From NCBI GenBank assembly GCA_024696825.1, contig JAILGL010000175.1:1-62091 (forward strand): DNA of 62,091 nt, given 5' to 3'. This document shows positions 44,307 to 55,407 of this stretch, piece after piece. The position numbers and the translations under genes are program-made. The DNA is from Lachnospiraceae bacterium (GTDB lineage Bacteria; Bacillota; Clostridia; Lachnospirales; Lachnospiraceae). Numbering within the stretch: position 1 is the first letter of the stretch; every line of letters starts with the position of its first letter. The notes under the pieces are model-generated. The model had not been told where the DNA came from. It searched no databases and saw only the letters and a list, made by a program, of their open reading frames with translations.

Positions 44307-44984
44307 TTACTTAACTGCCAATCTGTTAATCTGAGTTGCTATATATCCTGCCCCATAGCCATTATCGATATTTACAACACTTATTCCATTAGCACAGGAA
44401 TTAATCATGGTTAAAAGAGCTGTCATTCCCTGAAGACTTGCTCCATAACCTATGGAGGTTGGAACAGCTACTATAGGATTACTAACAAGGCCTCCCAAAA
44501 CACTCGGGAGTGCACCTTCCATACCTGCTACTGCGACTATGCAATTAGCTTCCTTTAGTTCCTTTTCAAATTTTAAAAGTCTATGTAGACCACTGACACC
44601 TATATCATAAATTCTATTAACCTTTGTTCCAAAAAACTCAGCAGTTTTTGCAGCCTCTTCAGCCACAGGAATATCACTGGTTCCTGCAGTACAAACCACA
44701 ACATTTCCCACTAGTTTTTTATCAGCCTTTTCAAGATATAATAGCTTTGAGGTTTCATCATAAATAATCTCAGGAATTACTTTCTTAACAGCTTCATACT
44801 GCTCTTTAGATGCCCTTGTTCCAAAAACCTCACCATATTTTTTTAATAAGGTATCATATATTTCTGCCAGCTGAGAATTACTTTTACCCTGACAGAAAAC
44901 CACTTCCATAAAACCTGTTCTATCAAGTCTGTCTGTGTCAAGCTTGGCAAAATTTAAGTCTTCAAATTTTTTATCTTTATCCAT
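44307..44984 (-). CDS. larB: Pyridinium-3,5-biscarboxylate mononucleotide synthase LarB
   Basis: Carboxylates and hydrolyses nicotinic acid adenine dinucleotide in the first step of nickel-pincer cofactor synthesis. The 225-residue chain has an N-terminal region with FMEVVFCQGKS and a C-terminal domain related to AIR carboxylase (PurE): VVVCTAGTSDIPVAEEAA, CIVAVAGMEGALPSVLGGL and VVNIDNGYGAG. The ATG at 44984 follows GAGG. It is about 165 nt upstream of larC on the same strand. With larE and a racemase absent from the window, the client enzyme is unknown. Confidence 0.93.
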   Translation of the reverse strand: MDKDKKFEDLNFAKLDTDRLDRTGFMEVVFCQGKSNSQLAEIYDTLLKKYGEVFGTRASKEQYEAVKKVIPEIIYDETSKLLYLEKADKKLVGNVVVCTAGTSDIPVAEEAAKTAEFFGTKVNRIYDIGVSGLHRLLKFEKELKEANCIVAVAGMEGALPSVLGGLVSNPIVAVPTSIGYGASLQGMTALLTMINSCANGISVVNIDNGYGAGYIATQINRLAVK

Positions 44985-45049
44985 AGACACCTCAACTCTT
45001 ACAGTAAATCAACCAATAAGTACTTATGCTCTAAGTATTTTAAAACAAT

Positions 45050-45991
45050 TTATCTGTTAAAAATATATGCACAATAAGCAGCGTAGAGAACAATCATAAT
45101 AATACCCTCTAAACGGGCAATTTTCTTCTTGCTCCAACAGAAAATCCAAACAATAACACTGAATACAACAAGCACAACAATATCAATAATATTTTCCATG
45201 GAAACTCTCATTGGACTTATGGCTGCAGAAATACCAAGTACTAACAAAATATTATAAATATTAGAACCTATAACATTACCAATAGCCATATCTACCTGTT
45301 TCTTCTTAGCTGCTATAGCTGATGTAACAAGTTCAGGAAGACTTGTACCAAAGGCAACTATAGTAAGACCAACCAGGTTATCACTCATACCAAAATTAAT
45401 GGCAATTTTAGACGCGGAACTAACTACCAGCTTACCACCTATGGCAATTGCAGCTATACCACCTATTATAAATATTAAGAGAAGCCATATAGGCTTAACC
45501 TTATCATCATCTTCTTCAGAATCCTTAACTACTCCCTCAGCTCTTGCTTTTAATGCAGACTTAACCATCCACACAATGAAAAATACAAAAATAAGAAGTA
45601 AAATAATTCCATCAAGATGGCCAAGAGTCATCATAATAACACCAAGAACTGCTAATACTAAAGCTACTAAAACCGAGAAAGGATATTCCTTTTCAAGAGT
45701 TTTCTTTTCAATCGGAAGCGCTGTAAATAAAGCACAAAATCCAAGAACTATCATAAGATTAAATATATTAGAACCAACCGCATTACCTAAAGCAACACCC
45801 GTATTATGGTTTACAGCCGCTGTAATACTTACTGAGGTCTCTGGAAGACTTGTACCCATGGCAACTATAGTCATTCCAATAATAAAGGTTGGCACCTTAA
45901 ATAGCTTAGCAACTCCGGAACTTCCATCTACAAAGAAATCAGCACCCTTAACAAGTAAAACAAATCCCACAACTAAAAGTAAATACTCCAT
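45050..45991 (-). CDS. Calcium/sodium antiporter of the CaCA family (YrbG-like)
   Basis: A ten-helix exchanger of 313 residues made of two inverted repeats. Each alpha-repeat shows the ion-binding motif: GMTIVAMGTSLPETSVSI in the first half and GLTIVAFGTSLPELVTSA in the second, followed by NAVGSNIFNLM and NVIGSNIYNILL. A short charged cytoplasmic loop (EEDDDKVKP) divides the halves. It uses the sodium or proton gradient to expel Ca2+ or another cation. It lies upstream of larB with a gap of about 65 nt and may share transcription with it. Confidence 0.92.
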   Translation of the reverse strand: MEYLLLVVGFVLLVKGADFFVDGSSGVAKLFKVPTFIIGMTIVAMGTSLPETSVSITAAVNHNTGVALGNAVGSNIFNLMIVLGFCALFTALPIEKKTLEKEYPFSVLVALVLAVLGVIMMTLGHLDGIILLLIFVFFIVWMVKSALKARAEGVVKDSEEDDDKVKPIWLLLIFIIGGIAAIAIGGKLVVSSASKIAINFGMSDNLVGLTIVAFGTSLPELVTSAIAAKKKQVDMAIGNVIGSNIYNILLVLGISAAISPMRVSMENIIDIVVLVVFSVIVWIFCWSKKKIARLEGIIMIVLYAAYCAYIFNR

Positions 45992-46108
45992 ATTATTTCC
46001 TTTCTTTGTTCAATCAATAAAATACTTCTTATAATTATAATCATTTGAAAGGGTTTTAGCAACATTTTAATATTATAATTAGAAATATAATATATTAAAC
46101 AAAGATAA

Positions 46109-46783
46109 TTAAAGTACTTCTAACTCTTCTCTCTTATTAATGGAAATATTTAAATTAGCATTCTTTACTCTAATCTCATCGATAAATTCCTTAGGAATCT
46201 TGTTACTCTTAAAGCTTACGCTATAGGTAAGTAAAAACATTGTACCCATATTAGTAGTAGCTACTGATTCAAGTGAATATCTTGAGAGATAATTTGAAAA
46301 TATTTCATCAAAAAGTCCGTCATAATCAAGATTTTCAGGAATTGTTATCTTTAATATTCTCTCCTTATCAACAAATATTTTCTCTGTAAGGAAAGAGAAA
46401 ATAATAACAGTTACGCTGGAAGCTATAAGAACGATTCCTGCTACTCCAACATATCCCATACCAGCTGCAAGACCTATAGCCATGGAAACAAATATGGCTG
46501 TAATCTCTCTTGCAGTACCCGGAATACTTCTAAAACGAACAAGTGTAAATGCACCTGCTACAGCAATACCCGTACCAATATTACCATTTACAAGCATAAT
46601 AATAACGCATACAGTAACAGGAACCAGAATAAGAGTTAAGAAAAAGCTGTTTGATCTCTTATATCTGTATAAAAATACTACTGCATTAATAAAACCAAAA
46701 ATAATAGATGCAACTATGCAAATGCATAATATCTTTATGCTAAAACCTGTATTTGAAACACTATTTAATAATAAATTACTCAT
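46109..46783 (-). CDS. DUF4956 membrane protein
   Basis: A 224-residue membrane protein with about four helices in the first 140 residues and a cytoplasmic C-terminal domain of about 75 residues. The motif ALVRFRSIPGTAREI-like (here FTLVRFRSIPGTAREITAIF, about 75-95) between helices is the DUF4956 signature. The function is unknown. In other Firmicutes I associate this family with VTC-domain and CotH-like neighbours, and the same trio occurs here. By analogy with the yeast VTC complex it could be the membrane channel for a polymer made inside the cell (inference only). Confidence 0.82.
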   Translation of the reverse strand: MSNLLLNSVSNTGFSIKILCICIVASIIFGFINAVVFLYRYKRSNSFFLTLILVPVTVCVIIMLVNGNIGTGIAVAGAFTLVRFRSIPGTAREITAIFVSMAIGLAAGMGYVGVAGIVLIASSVTVIIFSFLTEKIFVDKERILKITIPENLDYDGLFDEIFSNYLSRYSLESVATTNMGTMFLLTYSVSFKSNKIPKEFIDEIRVKNANLNISINKREELEVL

Positions 46784-46872
46784 AATTTTTTTCCTTTTTA
46801 ATAAATTATTTTTTTGATTATTTGATATCTATATTTCTTTATTCCTTAACCTTATTATTAACAAGCTTTATT

Positions 46873-46905
46873 AACCTGATTTACTAACCTGATTTACTAA
46901 CCTGA
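46873..46905. repeat. 13-bp tandem repeat at the 3' end of the VTC-domain gene
   Basis: AACCTGATTTACT occurs at 46873-46885 and 46886-46898, with a partial third copy to 46905. It spans the stop codon at 46884-46886, so a change in copy number would change the protein tail. Confidence 0.8.
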
Positions 46906-47606
46906 TCATTTAAAATAAACTTTGAATAACAGGTTCCATATTTGGAAAATGAAGTTGGATAAATCTTATTTTCACTTAAGAAATGCACTAACCACAAAGG
47001 AACTGCACCCTCTGTTTTAACCTCCATTATAACCTGATCTTTAGGAATAATCCTTTTACCCTTTGCACCTTCCATAAGACTTAAATCATCCGTTCTAAAA
47101 AACAGATTTCTGTCAAAGGTTACCCTTAAACCAGTATCTTCACCAAAGGCCATTCTGTCGTAGGATATAAACACCTTAGGCGACGGCTTATAGAAGCTTA
47201 AAAACTGTCTTATTTCTCTTCTTATCTGTGCATCAAAGGGAGATTCACTTCCATGAAGCTTATAATTATCTTCAAGCAAAAATTTTTCCAGAGAAGAACA
47301 ATTACCCTGTATCCTTCTCTTATAAACAACCCCCTTGTATTTCTTTTTAATTTCAGCAAATACAAGGCTTGATTTCACTGGAACATTGTAACTCCTTAAC
47401 CTTAATTTTTCCTTATAAACAGGCTTTCTTAATGAGTCTCTTATAATTCTGAAATCATCAGTATCATAATAAATGTTTAAAACTGTAGATTCACCATGTA
47501 TATCCGGTGGCAAATGTTTTGAAATCAGTTCTGCAAGCAACTTCATTTGCTCTACATCTATCAGATACTTTTTCTCTAGTCTTTTAAAAATATATCTGTT
47601 GTCCAT
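46884..47606 (-). CDS. VTC-domain protein (polyphosphate polymerase-like)
   Basis: A soluble protein of 240 residues with the VTC fold of the CYTH-like tunnel enzymes. Features include RLEKKYLID at the N-terminus, YYDTDDFRIIR, KEKLRLRSYN, FAEIKKKYKGVVYKRR, FISYDRMAF, RVTFDRNL and VIMEVKTEG near the end. These Arg/Lys and acidic residues correspond to the phosphate tunnel and metal site of eukaryotic VTC4. A polyphosphate polymerase activity is plausible but unproved for bacterial members. It lies between a CotH-type lipoprotein gene (67 nt upstream) and the DUF4956 gene (100 nt downstream). The very end of the gene is altered by the 13-bp repeat. Confidence 0.85.
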   Translation of the reverse strand: MDNRYIFKRLEKKYLIDVEQMKLLAELISKHLPPDIHGESTVLNIYYDTDDFRIIRDSLRKPVYKEKLRLRSYNVPVKSSLVFAEIKKKYKGVVYKRRIQGNCSSLEKFLLEDNYKLHGSESPFDAQIRREIRQFLSFYKPSPKVFISYDRMAFGEDTGLRVTFDRNLFFRTDDLSLMEGAKGKRIIPKDQVIMEVKTEGAVPLWLVHFLSENKIYPTSFSKYGTCYSKFILNDQVSKSG

Positions 47607-47673
47607 AATTACTTCTCCATATAATTTTATAATTTTCCATTATTATTAACTACAAAATATTAAACTTAAAATC

Positions 47674-49581
47674 CTATTTATACTGCTTCTTAATCCAGTC
47701 CTTCATTTGCTTAATATGCTTAGGTCTTTCTTCCATAAATTCCTTGAGATTATTGTAGCTGTCTTCTACAGCCCCCATGCTACCCACTCCATATCTGTCA
47801 AAGAACTGCTCCATAAGTGGAGAATAAGTATCATTAATAGTATCAAGCTTTTCAATAGCCTGCTTTGTTTCAAAGTTTTCCTCTGTAAGCTTATCAAGTC
47901 TTTCGATATATTTATTTCTAAATTCTTCATTAGTCATAAGATAAGCAAACATAAGCCTTATAGGATTATCAGTTTCAAAGGAAAGAAGTCCTTTATCATC
48001 CGGACTGTAACCATCCACCTGAATGGTATTAGTAACAGCATCATTAGCTCCACTAAAGCCTCCAAAGTCCAGATCGTATATACACAGTCGCCATCTGTCA
48101 TCTGCATAATCTACTTTAGCATCCTTCTTTATGGTTCTCCAGGCTGTCCAGTTTTTACCCGGCCAGTCCCATTTATTATCAAGCCACACATTGGCGGCAA
48201 AATAATCCATAACAAAATTCGGATCTACCATTTTGGTAAATTGTTCATAATGCTCCTTGCTCTTTAAATCCTCATGAGACTCAAAGAAGTTATTTAAATC
48301 TTCAAAATAATAGGATTCATCAACCTCTTCAGGAAGCTGTCCGTCATCTAGCGCATAACCTCTGGCATATTTTTCTGCATCTCCCTTATAGGAAACCACA
48401 CTGTCATCAAAGACGCCGTATTTCTGCTCATAATATTTACCACAGAAATCCTCCTGTAATACATACAATCCAAAATATTCACCATTTATATATACAACAC
48501 AAGGTCTGCTGGCCTGAGTGGATATATATAAATCACTCATCATGGACTGCCAGTAAGCATCCTGATATCTTCCTGTAAATGCACAGTTACCACCATTTCT
48601 AAGAGAAAGCTTTTTAAACTTTTGAACTACCTTTCCCTTAGTGTCTTTACTCTCTTCAAAGAAAGGATATTTAAAGGTTTTATTACCATATTTTTTTCTG
48701 GCATAAAGTCTTAAACCTTTATTTAAATCACCTCTGGAATAGTTACCTGATATTCTTATACCACAATCCTGAGAAAGCTTTAAGGAAGTAGAGTCACCAT
48801 CTGATTCAAAGTAATCCATGTGAATTTCTCTCTCCCACTCCTTGCCTCTCTGATTATAGTTTGCTTCCAGTCTTCTGGACATTTCCACAGGATCACCATC
48901 ATTAATTTTACCTTCATCATCCATATGCTCCTTAAGGGCCTCATTATAAACATCACCCTTAACATAGATTCCCTTGGTATCATCAAAAAGATTATCTTTA
49001 TCAGTGGATAAGGACATAATTGCAAGCTTCTTACCAGAAGCCTTACAGGACTCCTTTATTCCCTCAATATGATCTGTCATATCTCCCGTAAAATAACTAT
49101 GAGTTATAACCTTAGTCTCGCCGGCTTTATTTTTAGCATAAGCCTTAACTACAGTAATCTTATCTACATCCTCTTTATCCGGTGCCTTGGACTTAGCCTC
49201 AAAGGCAGTTCTTTTTTTGTTGAGCTTAATATTTACACTATCAAATTTTATAGGATCAATAGCTGCAATATCATTCTCATCATTTTCTCTTGACTTAACC
49301 TCTATAGGTTTTTCATAGAGCTTTTTAGTCTTACTGGTAGTAGGATCACTACCATCCAAGGTATAATAAATTTTTGCATCTTTTATATCGGATTTTAATG
49401 TTAAAGAAAACTCCTCATAATTACCACTGGTCTTTGAAAATGAAAGTGCTGTTTTACTGTTAAAATTATCTTTATTAAAGCTAATTGCATCTTTAGATTT
49501 ATTAGAACAACCTGTAAGAAATATTAAGGCGGTAAATAAAACTAAAAGTTTTTTTATAGATATAAATCTACTCTCCGTCAT
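47674..49581 (-). CDS. CotH-family lipoprotein (predicted extracytoplasmic kinase fold)
   Basis: A 635-residue exported lipoprotein: signal sequence with lipobox FLTGC (Cys25), then a chitobiase-like beta domain (IYYTLDGSDPTTS, about 45-110), then a CotH domain with GIRISGNYSRG, LSLRNGG, FGLYVLQEDF and the metal/active-site stretch LCIYDLDFGGFSG. CotH proteins of spore formers are atypical protein kinases. Here the lipid anchor suggests action at the outer face of the membrane. The ATG at 49581 lies inside the end of dinB (14-bp overlap) behind AAAGG. An upstream in-frame start would extend further into dinB and hide the signal sequence. Confidence 0.88.
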   Translation of the reverse strand: MTESRFISIKKLLVLFTALIFLTGCSNKSKDAISFNKDNFNSKTALSFSKTSGNYEEFSLTLKSDIKDAKIYYTLDGSDPTTSKTKKLYEKPIEVKSRENDENDIAAIDPIKFDSVNIKLNKKRTAFEAKSKAPDKEDVDKITVVKAYAKNKAGETKVITHSYFTGDMTDHIEGIKESCKASGKKLAIMSLSTDKDNLFDDTKGIYVKGDVYNEALKEHMDDEGKINDGDPVEMSRRLEANYNQRGKEWEREIHMDYFESDGDSTSLKLSQDCGIRISGNYSRGDLNKGLRLYARKKYGNKTFKYPFFEESKDTKGKVVQKFKKLSLRNGGNCAFTGRYQDAYWQSMMSDLYISTQASRPCVVYINGEYFGLYVLQEDFCGKYYEQKYGVFDDSVVSYKGDAEKYARGYALDDGQLPEEVDESYYFEDLNNFFESHEDLKSKEHYEQFTKMVDPNFVMDYFAANVWLDNKWDWPGKNWTAWRTIKKDAKVDYADDRWRLCIYDLDFGGFSGANDAVTNTIQVDGYSPDDKGLLSFETDNPIRLMFAYLMTNEEFRNKYIERLDKLTEENFETKQAIEKLDTINDTYSPLMEQFFDRYGVGSMGAVEDSYNNLKEFMEERPKHIKQMKDWIKKQYK

Positions 49582-50938
49582 AATCCTTTCTATCCTTTCT
49601 CTTAAGTATTTCAAGACTTCCTGCGCGTTTAATGGCACCCTTGCCAAATTTCTTTCTGCTTAAATCAAGCATAGCGTCAAGTTTTTCCAACTTTTCACTG
49701 TCATAATTATAATCAATACTTTTACTATTGTCTTTATTAGAATTTAGACTTTTATTACTAGCATTTTTCTTGAAATCGTCTTCTAAGGTGTCAAATATAC
49801 TAAGCTGTCTTTCCTGATTTTTATTAAGACCAGAACAAACAACCCCTATAAGTCTAACACCTGTAGAGGTTTTAAATACGCCATTTTCGCCAAGCATAAG
49901 TTCATTCATAAGCTCCTTTGCATGAGAGCTTATAACCTTAGTTATATTAGTAGGATTATCAAAGGATATTTGTTTTGATTTTCTTTTAAAATTATTAGTT
50001 TTTACAACTACACCAACAGTATTACAGGTAGCATTATCATTACGTAATCTATAGGCTACCTCTTCAGAAATATCGCTTATGATTTTAAGTGCAAACTGAT
50101 CATAGTTTTCACGGGTAATATCAAAGCTTAAGGTAATTTCATTAGAATAGCTTTTTGGATCTCTTTCAGTGGCAACCACCTTGTCACTTCCGATTCCATT
50201 AGCGCTATTATAGATATACTCCCCCTGCTTTTCTCCAAGGATTTGCTTTAAAAGTTTTTCATCCATTTTAGCAGCCTGCCCAATGGTATTAACCCCTAAA
50301 AGCTTTAATTTATCGGCAGTCTGTCTTCCACAGCCATAGAGCTTACCTATATCAAGCTTCCACATTTTTTCCTCTATCTCACTTGGAAACAGAGTATGAA
50401 CCTTATCAGGCTTAACAAAATCAGAAGCCATTTTGGCAAGAATTCTATTAACAGAAACTCCTACATTTACTGTGAATTTTAAACGGTCTTTAATTGTATC
50501 CTTAATGTAATAAGCTGCATTAATAGGGAATTCATATTTAGAATAAGCTTCACCTAAGTTTTCAAATAATGCTTTAGAATTAGTTATATCCACATAGGCT
50601 TCATCTATGGAAACCTGCATAACCTTAGGTGAAAACTCTTTAAGAATATTAATAAACTGGTCCGAAAATGCTTTATATACACGAAAATCAGCACTTCTAA
50701 GGACCAGCTCGGGACATTTCTTTAATGCACTGCCAAGATTTTCTGCTGTATGAATACCACATTTCTTGGCAGGTATAGAAAGAGCTGTAAGTATACCATG
50801 CCTGCTGTTAGCGTCACCTGCAATACCTGAAGGGATGGTTCTTAAATCAACTGCTTCAGGATTATCCTCTAATTCTTTTACTGCAGTCCAGGAAAGAAAT
50901 GCAGAATTAACATCAACATGCAAAATATACTTACTCAT
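49568..50938 (-). CDS. dinB: Y-family DNA polymerase (DinB/Pol IV type)
   Basis: A translesion DNA polymerase of 456 residues. Catalytic residues are Asp9 in ILHVDVNSAFLSW and Asp112-Glu113 in VSIDEAYVD. A helix-hairpin-helix-like thumb region (YGCGRQTADKLKLLGV) and the little-finger domain follow. The DVNSAFLSW version of motif I is typical of clostridial homologues. A Ser/Asn/Asp-rich linker (about 385-420) precedes a short C-terminal segment rich in Lys. No beta-clamp motif was firmly identified. It lies 6 nt downstream of the Nudix gene and overlaps the CotH gene. Confidence 0.93.
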   Translation of the reverse strand: MSKYILHVDVNSAFLSWTAVKELEDNPEAVDLRTIPSGIAGDANSRHGILTALSIPAKKCGIHTAENLGSALKKCPELVLRSADFRVYKAFSDQFINILKEFSPKVMQVSIDEAYVDITNSKALFENLGEAYSKYEFPINAAYYIKDTIKDRLKFTVNVGVSVNRILAKMASDFVKPDKVHTLFPSEIEEKMWKLDIGKLYGCGRQTADKLKLLGVNTIGQAAKMDEKLLKQILGEKQGEYIYNSANGIGSDKVVATERDPKSYSNEITLSFDITRENYDQFALKIISDISEEVAYRLRNDNATCNTVGVVVKTNNFKRKSKQISFDNPTNITKVISSHAKELMNELMLGENGVFKTSTGVRLIGVVCSGLNKNQERQLSIFDTLEDDFKKNASNKSLNSNKDNSKSIDYNYDSEKLEKLDAMLDLSRKKFGKGAIKRAGSLEILKRKDRKDYDGE

Positions 50939-50944
50939 AATTAA

Positions 50945-51502
50945 TTATTTACTCCATAAATAGCAATAGGCCTGTGTTCTTGCGGCAAAATATTTATCCT
51001 TTAGAAGTTCTCTAACCTCAGCCTTTGTATACCACTTAGCTTCGATTTCTTCTAAGGTAGATGAGCTCTCTGAAAACTCACCCCCAGCCACTCCAACAAC
51101 ACAAACATTTTTTTCATTGGAAAATCCAATGGCTGAAAAGCTGTCAAAAAGCACATCCTTAATCTCTAATAAATCAAGGCCTGTCTCTTCCTTTAGCTCT
51201 CTTTTGGCGCTTTCCAAAAATTCTTCCCCCGGATCTATCAGACCTGCAGGAAAGTTATATACAAAATCACCACAAGGCATTCTAAATTCTTTATTTAGAA
51301 GGACCTTCTCACCTGTTTCATCATGCATAATAATAACCACTGAATCAGGTGCATGATCAGCAAGCTCTTTAAAATCCTTAATATCAGGATTTCTGCTAAT
51401 CATTTCATAAACCTTATCAATTTTATCAACGGTTTCATAGGTTATATCATATCTGGTTATAAACTTACCTGATGAAACCTTTTCCATATTTTTAAATTTC
51501 AA
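50945..51502 (-). CDS. Nudix hydrolase (ADP-ribose pyrophosphatase-like)
   Basis: A 185-residue hydrolase of nucleoside diphosphate compounds. The Nudix box is complete: GLIDPGEEFLESAKRELKEE followed by TGL. The N-terminal region (VVIIMHDETGEKVLLNKEFRMP) and FPAGLIDPGEE resemble ADP-ribose pyrophosphatases of the NudF/YqkG type, but the substrate is not certain. It lies 18 nt downstream of the L,D-transpeptidase gene and 6 nt upstream of dinB, in a tight co-directional run. Confidence 0.93.
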   Translation of the reverse strand: MKFKNMEKVSSGKFITRYDITYETVDKIDKVYEMISRNPDIKDFKELADHAPDSVVIIMHDETGEKVLLNKEFRMPCGDFVYNFPAGLIDPGEEFLESAKRELKEETGLDLLEIKDVLFDSFSAIGFSNEKNVCVVGVAGGEFSESSSTLEEIEAKWYTKAEVRELLKDKYFAARTQAYCYLWSK

Positions 51503-51520
51503 AATAATCTCTCTTTTCTT

Positions 51521-52648
51521 TTAATGACATTTTTTCTTCTTGCAATACTTCTTAGCAGTTGGATCTGTAGGATCCCAGTCATGCCATGCAGGAAGCTTTT
51601 TAAGCTTTGGTTTTCCAAATGGACCTGCCTTCTTAGACTCATAGATAACCACCTTGGTAGTTCTGTCACATTTATCATATATCCATTTCATATCCACACA
51701 TCTAAGTCTTATACAACCATGAGAAGCCCTTGTGCCAAGCTTATTATACTCCTTAACATCAAGAGTTTTATTAGTTCCATAGGATAAATAAGGGGTGGTA
51801 TGGAATAATATTTTATCATGAATTCTACAAGCCCACTGACTGTTACTGTTATAGAGAAGCTGTCTAAATCTGTACTTATCTCCAAGATTCCAGGTTCCAG
51901 GACTTGTATAGGTTCCAGGTGAACATAAAAAGCTCTTAATAGGAATAAGCTCACCCTTAGAACCATTCATATATATAGTTGTAACAGACCTTGTAAGATT
52001 AACCTTTATGGTATAAGGTCCCTTTGTATCTATAAAACCATTAAGATTTTTAATCTTCTTTTTATTTAAATTATAATAATATCTAATACCCTTTTTAACC
52101 TTTGTTCTAAGCTTAAACTTAACATTTTTAGAGGTTTTCTCACTCTTAAGTGTACCCTTATAAGCTACCACGGAAATTTTATAGGTTTTATTATATTTTA
52201 ATTTACTGACAGTGCAATAATTCTTACCCTTTTTCTTAACCTTTTTAAGCTTCTTATCATTCTTATAGATAATATAACCCTCTGCTCCCTGGATTTTCTT
52301 CCATTTTACATAAAGACTATCCTTATCCTTTATAAGAAACTGTTTAAATACAGTTTTATGTAAGGTAAAATCATCATAATTATCAGTGCTGTCAGTATTA
52401 TCTTCTTCAGCATCAGATAAATTATTATAATTATCTCCTTCTACACTGTTATCTATTGAAAAAATACTACTATAAGAATCATATTTTTCCTCTTTAGAAT
52501 CAGACTCATTATCCGAATCTAAACTCTGGGACTTATCCGAATCATTTTTAAATACGTTATTGTTATTGCCGTTATTAATCTGAATAAGTCCTATAGATAT
52601 AAGTGAAGACAAGAGTAAAATAGCAACAATTCTTAATACTATCCTCAT
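51521..52648 (-). CDS. Secreted L,D-transpeptidase (YkuD) with fibronectin-like domain
   Basis: A 375-residue envelope enzyme that makes 3-3 peptidoglycan cross-links or related bonds. An N-terminal signal anchor (VLRIVAILLLSSLISIGLI), an acidic Ser/Asp/Asn spacer of about 75 residues, a fibronectin type III-like domain (LYVKWKKIQGAEGYIIYKN), and a YkuD catalytic domain with His and Cys in RASHGCIRL. Its ATG overlaps the atpC stop in ATGA, so translation is coupled to the ATP synthase operon, an unexpected partner. The C-terminus is Lys/Cys-rich (KKYCKKKKCH). Confidence 0.93.
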   Translation of the reverse strand: MRIVLRIVAILLLSSLISIGLIQINNGNNNNVFKNDSDKSQSLDSDNESDSKEEKYDSYSSIFSIDNSVEGDNYNNLSDAEEDNTDSTDNYDDFTLHKTVFKQFLIKDKDSLYVKWKKIQGAEGYIIYKNDKKLKKVKKKGKNYCTVSKLKYNKTYKISVVAYKGTLKSEKTSKNVKFKLRTKVKKGIRYYYNLNKKKIKNLNGFIDTKGPYTIKVNLTRSVTTIYMNGSKGELIPIKSFLCSPGTYTSPGTWNLGDKYRFRQLLYNSNSQWACRIHDKILFHTTPYLSYGTNKTLDVKEYNKLGTRASHGCIRLRCVDMKWIYDKCDRTTKVVIYESKKAGPFGKPKLKKLPAWHDWDPTDPTAKKYCKKKKCH

Positions 52649-53058
52649 GTTTTACGTCCTCTGTTCTTACCCGATAATCTGGCCATAGCTCTAGCCATGG
52701 ATGCCGCCGAAATGTGATAATCTATAATACTTTGCTTTTGCTGCATCTGTTCACGGGCACGCTCCAATGCTGCCTCAGCTCTAAATGCATCTATTTCCTC
52801 CGGCTTTTCAGCAGAGTAAACTAAAACCACAGCTCTATTCTTTTTAACTGTAATCATTCCATCAGATACGATAGCTATATGCTCTTCACCATCCGGTGTT
52901 TTGAATCTCAAGGTACCGATTTCAACAGCAGACATAAGCTGTTCATGATGAGCCATAATAGCCATTTCACCGTCTTCTACAGGGAACACAAGAATAGTTG
53001 CTTCACCCTCATAAAATACCCTGTCACACGCAAGTATTTTCAAATAAAAAGTATTCAT
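52645..53058 (-). CDS. atpC: ATP synthase epsilon subunit
   Basis: The regulatory subunit of the F1 rotor. The 137 residues show the N-terminal beta sandwich (FYLKILACDRVFYEGEATI, FPVEDGEMAIMAHH) and the C-terminal helical hairpin (FRAEAALERAREQMQQK). It is last of the atp genes, 3 nt after atpD, and its stop overlaps the start of the L,D-transpeptidase gene. Confidence 0.96.
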   Translation of the reverse strand: MNTFYLKILACDRVFYEGEATILVFPVEDGEMAIMAHHEQLMSAVEIGTLRFKTPDGEEHIAIVSDGMITVKKNRAVVLVYSAEKPEEIDAFRAEAALERAREQMQQKQSIIDYHISAASMARAMARLSGKNRGRKT

Positions 53059-53061
53059 ATA

Positions 53062-55405
<2,344 letters not shown>

Positions 55406-55407
55406 TA

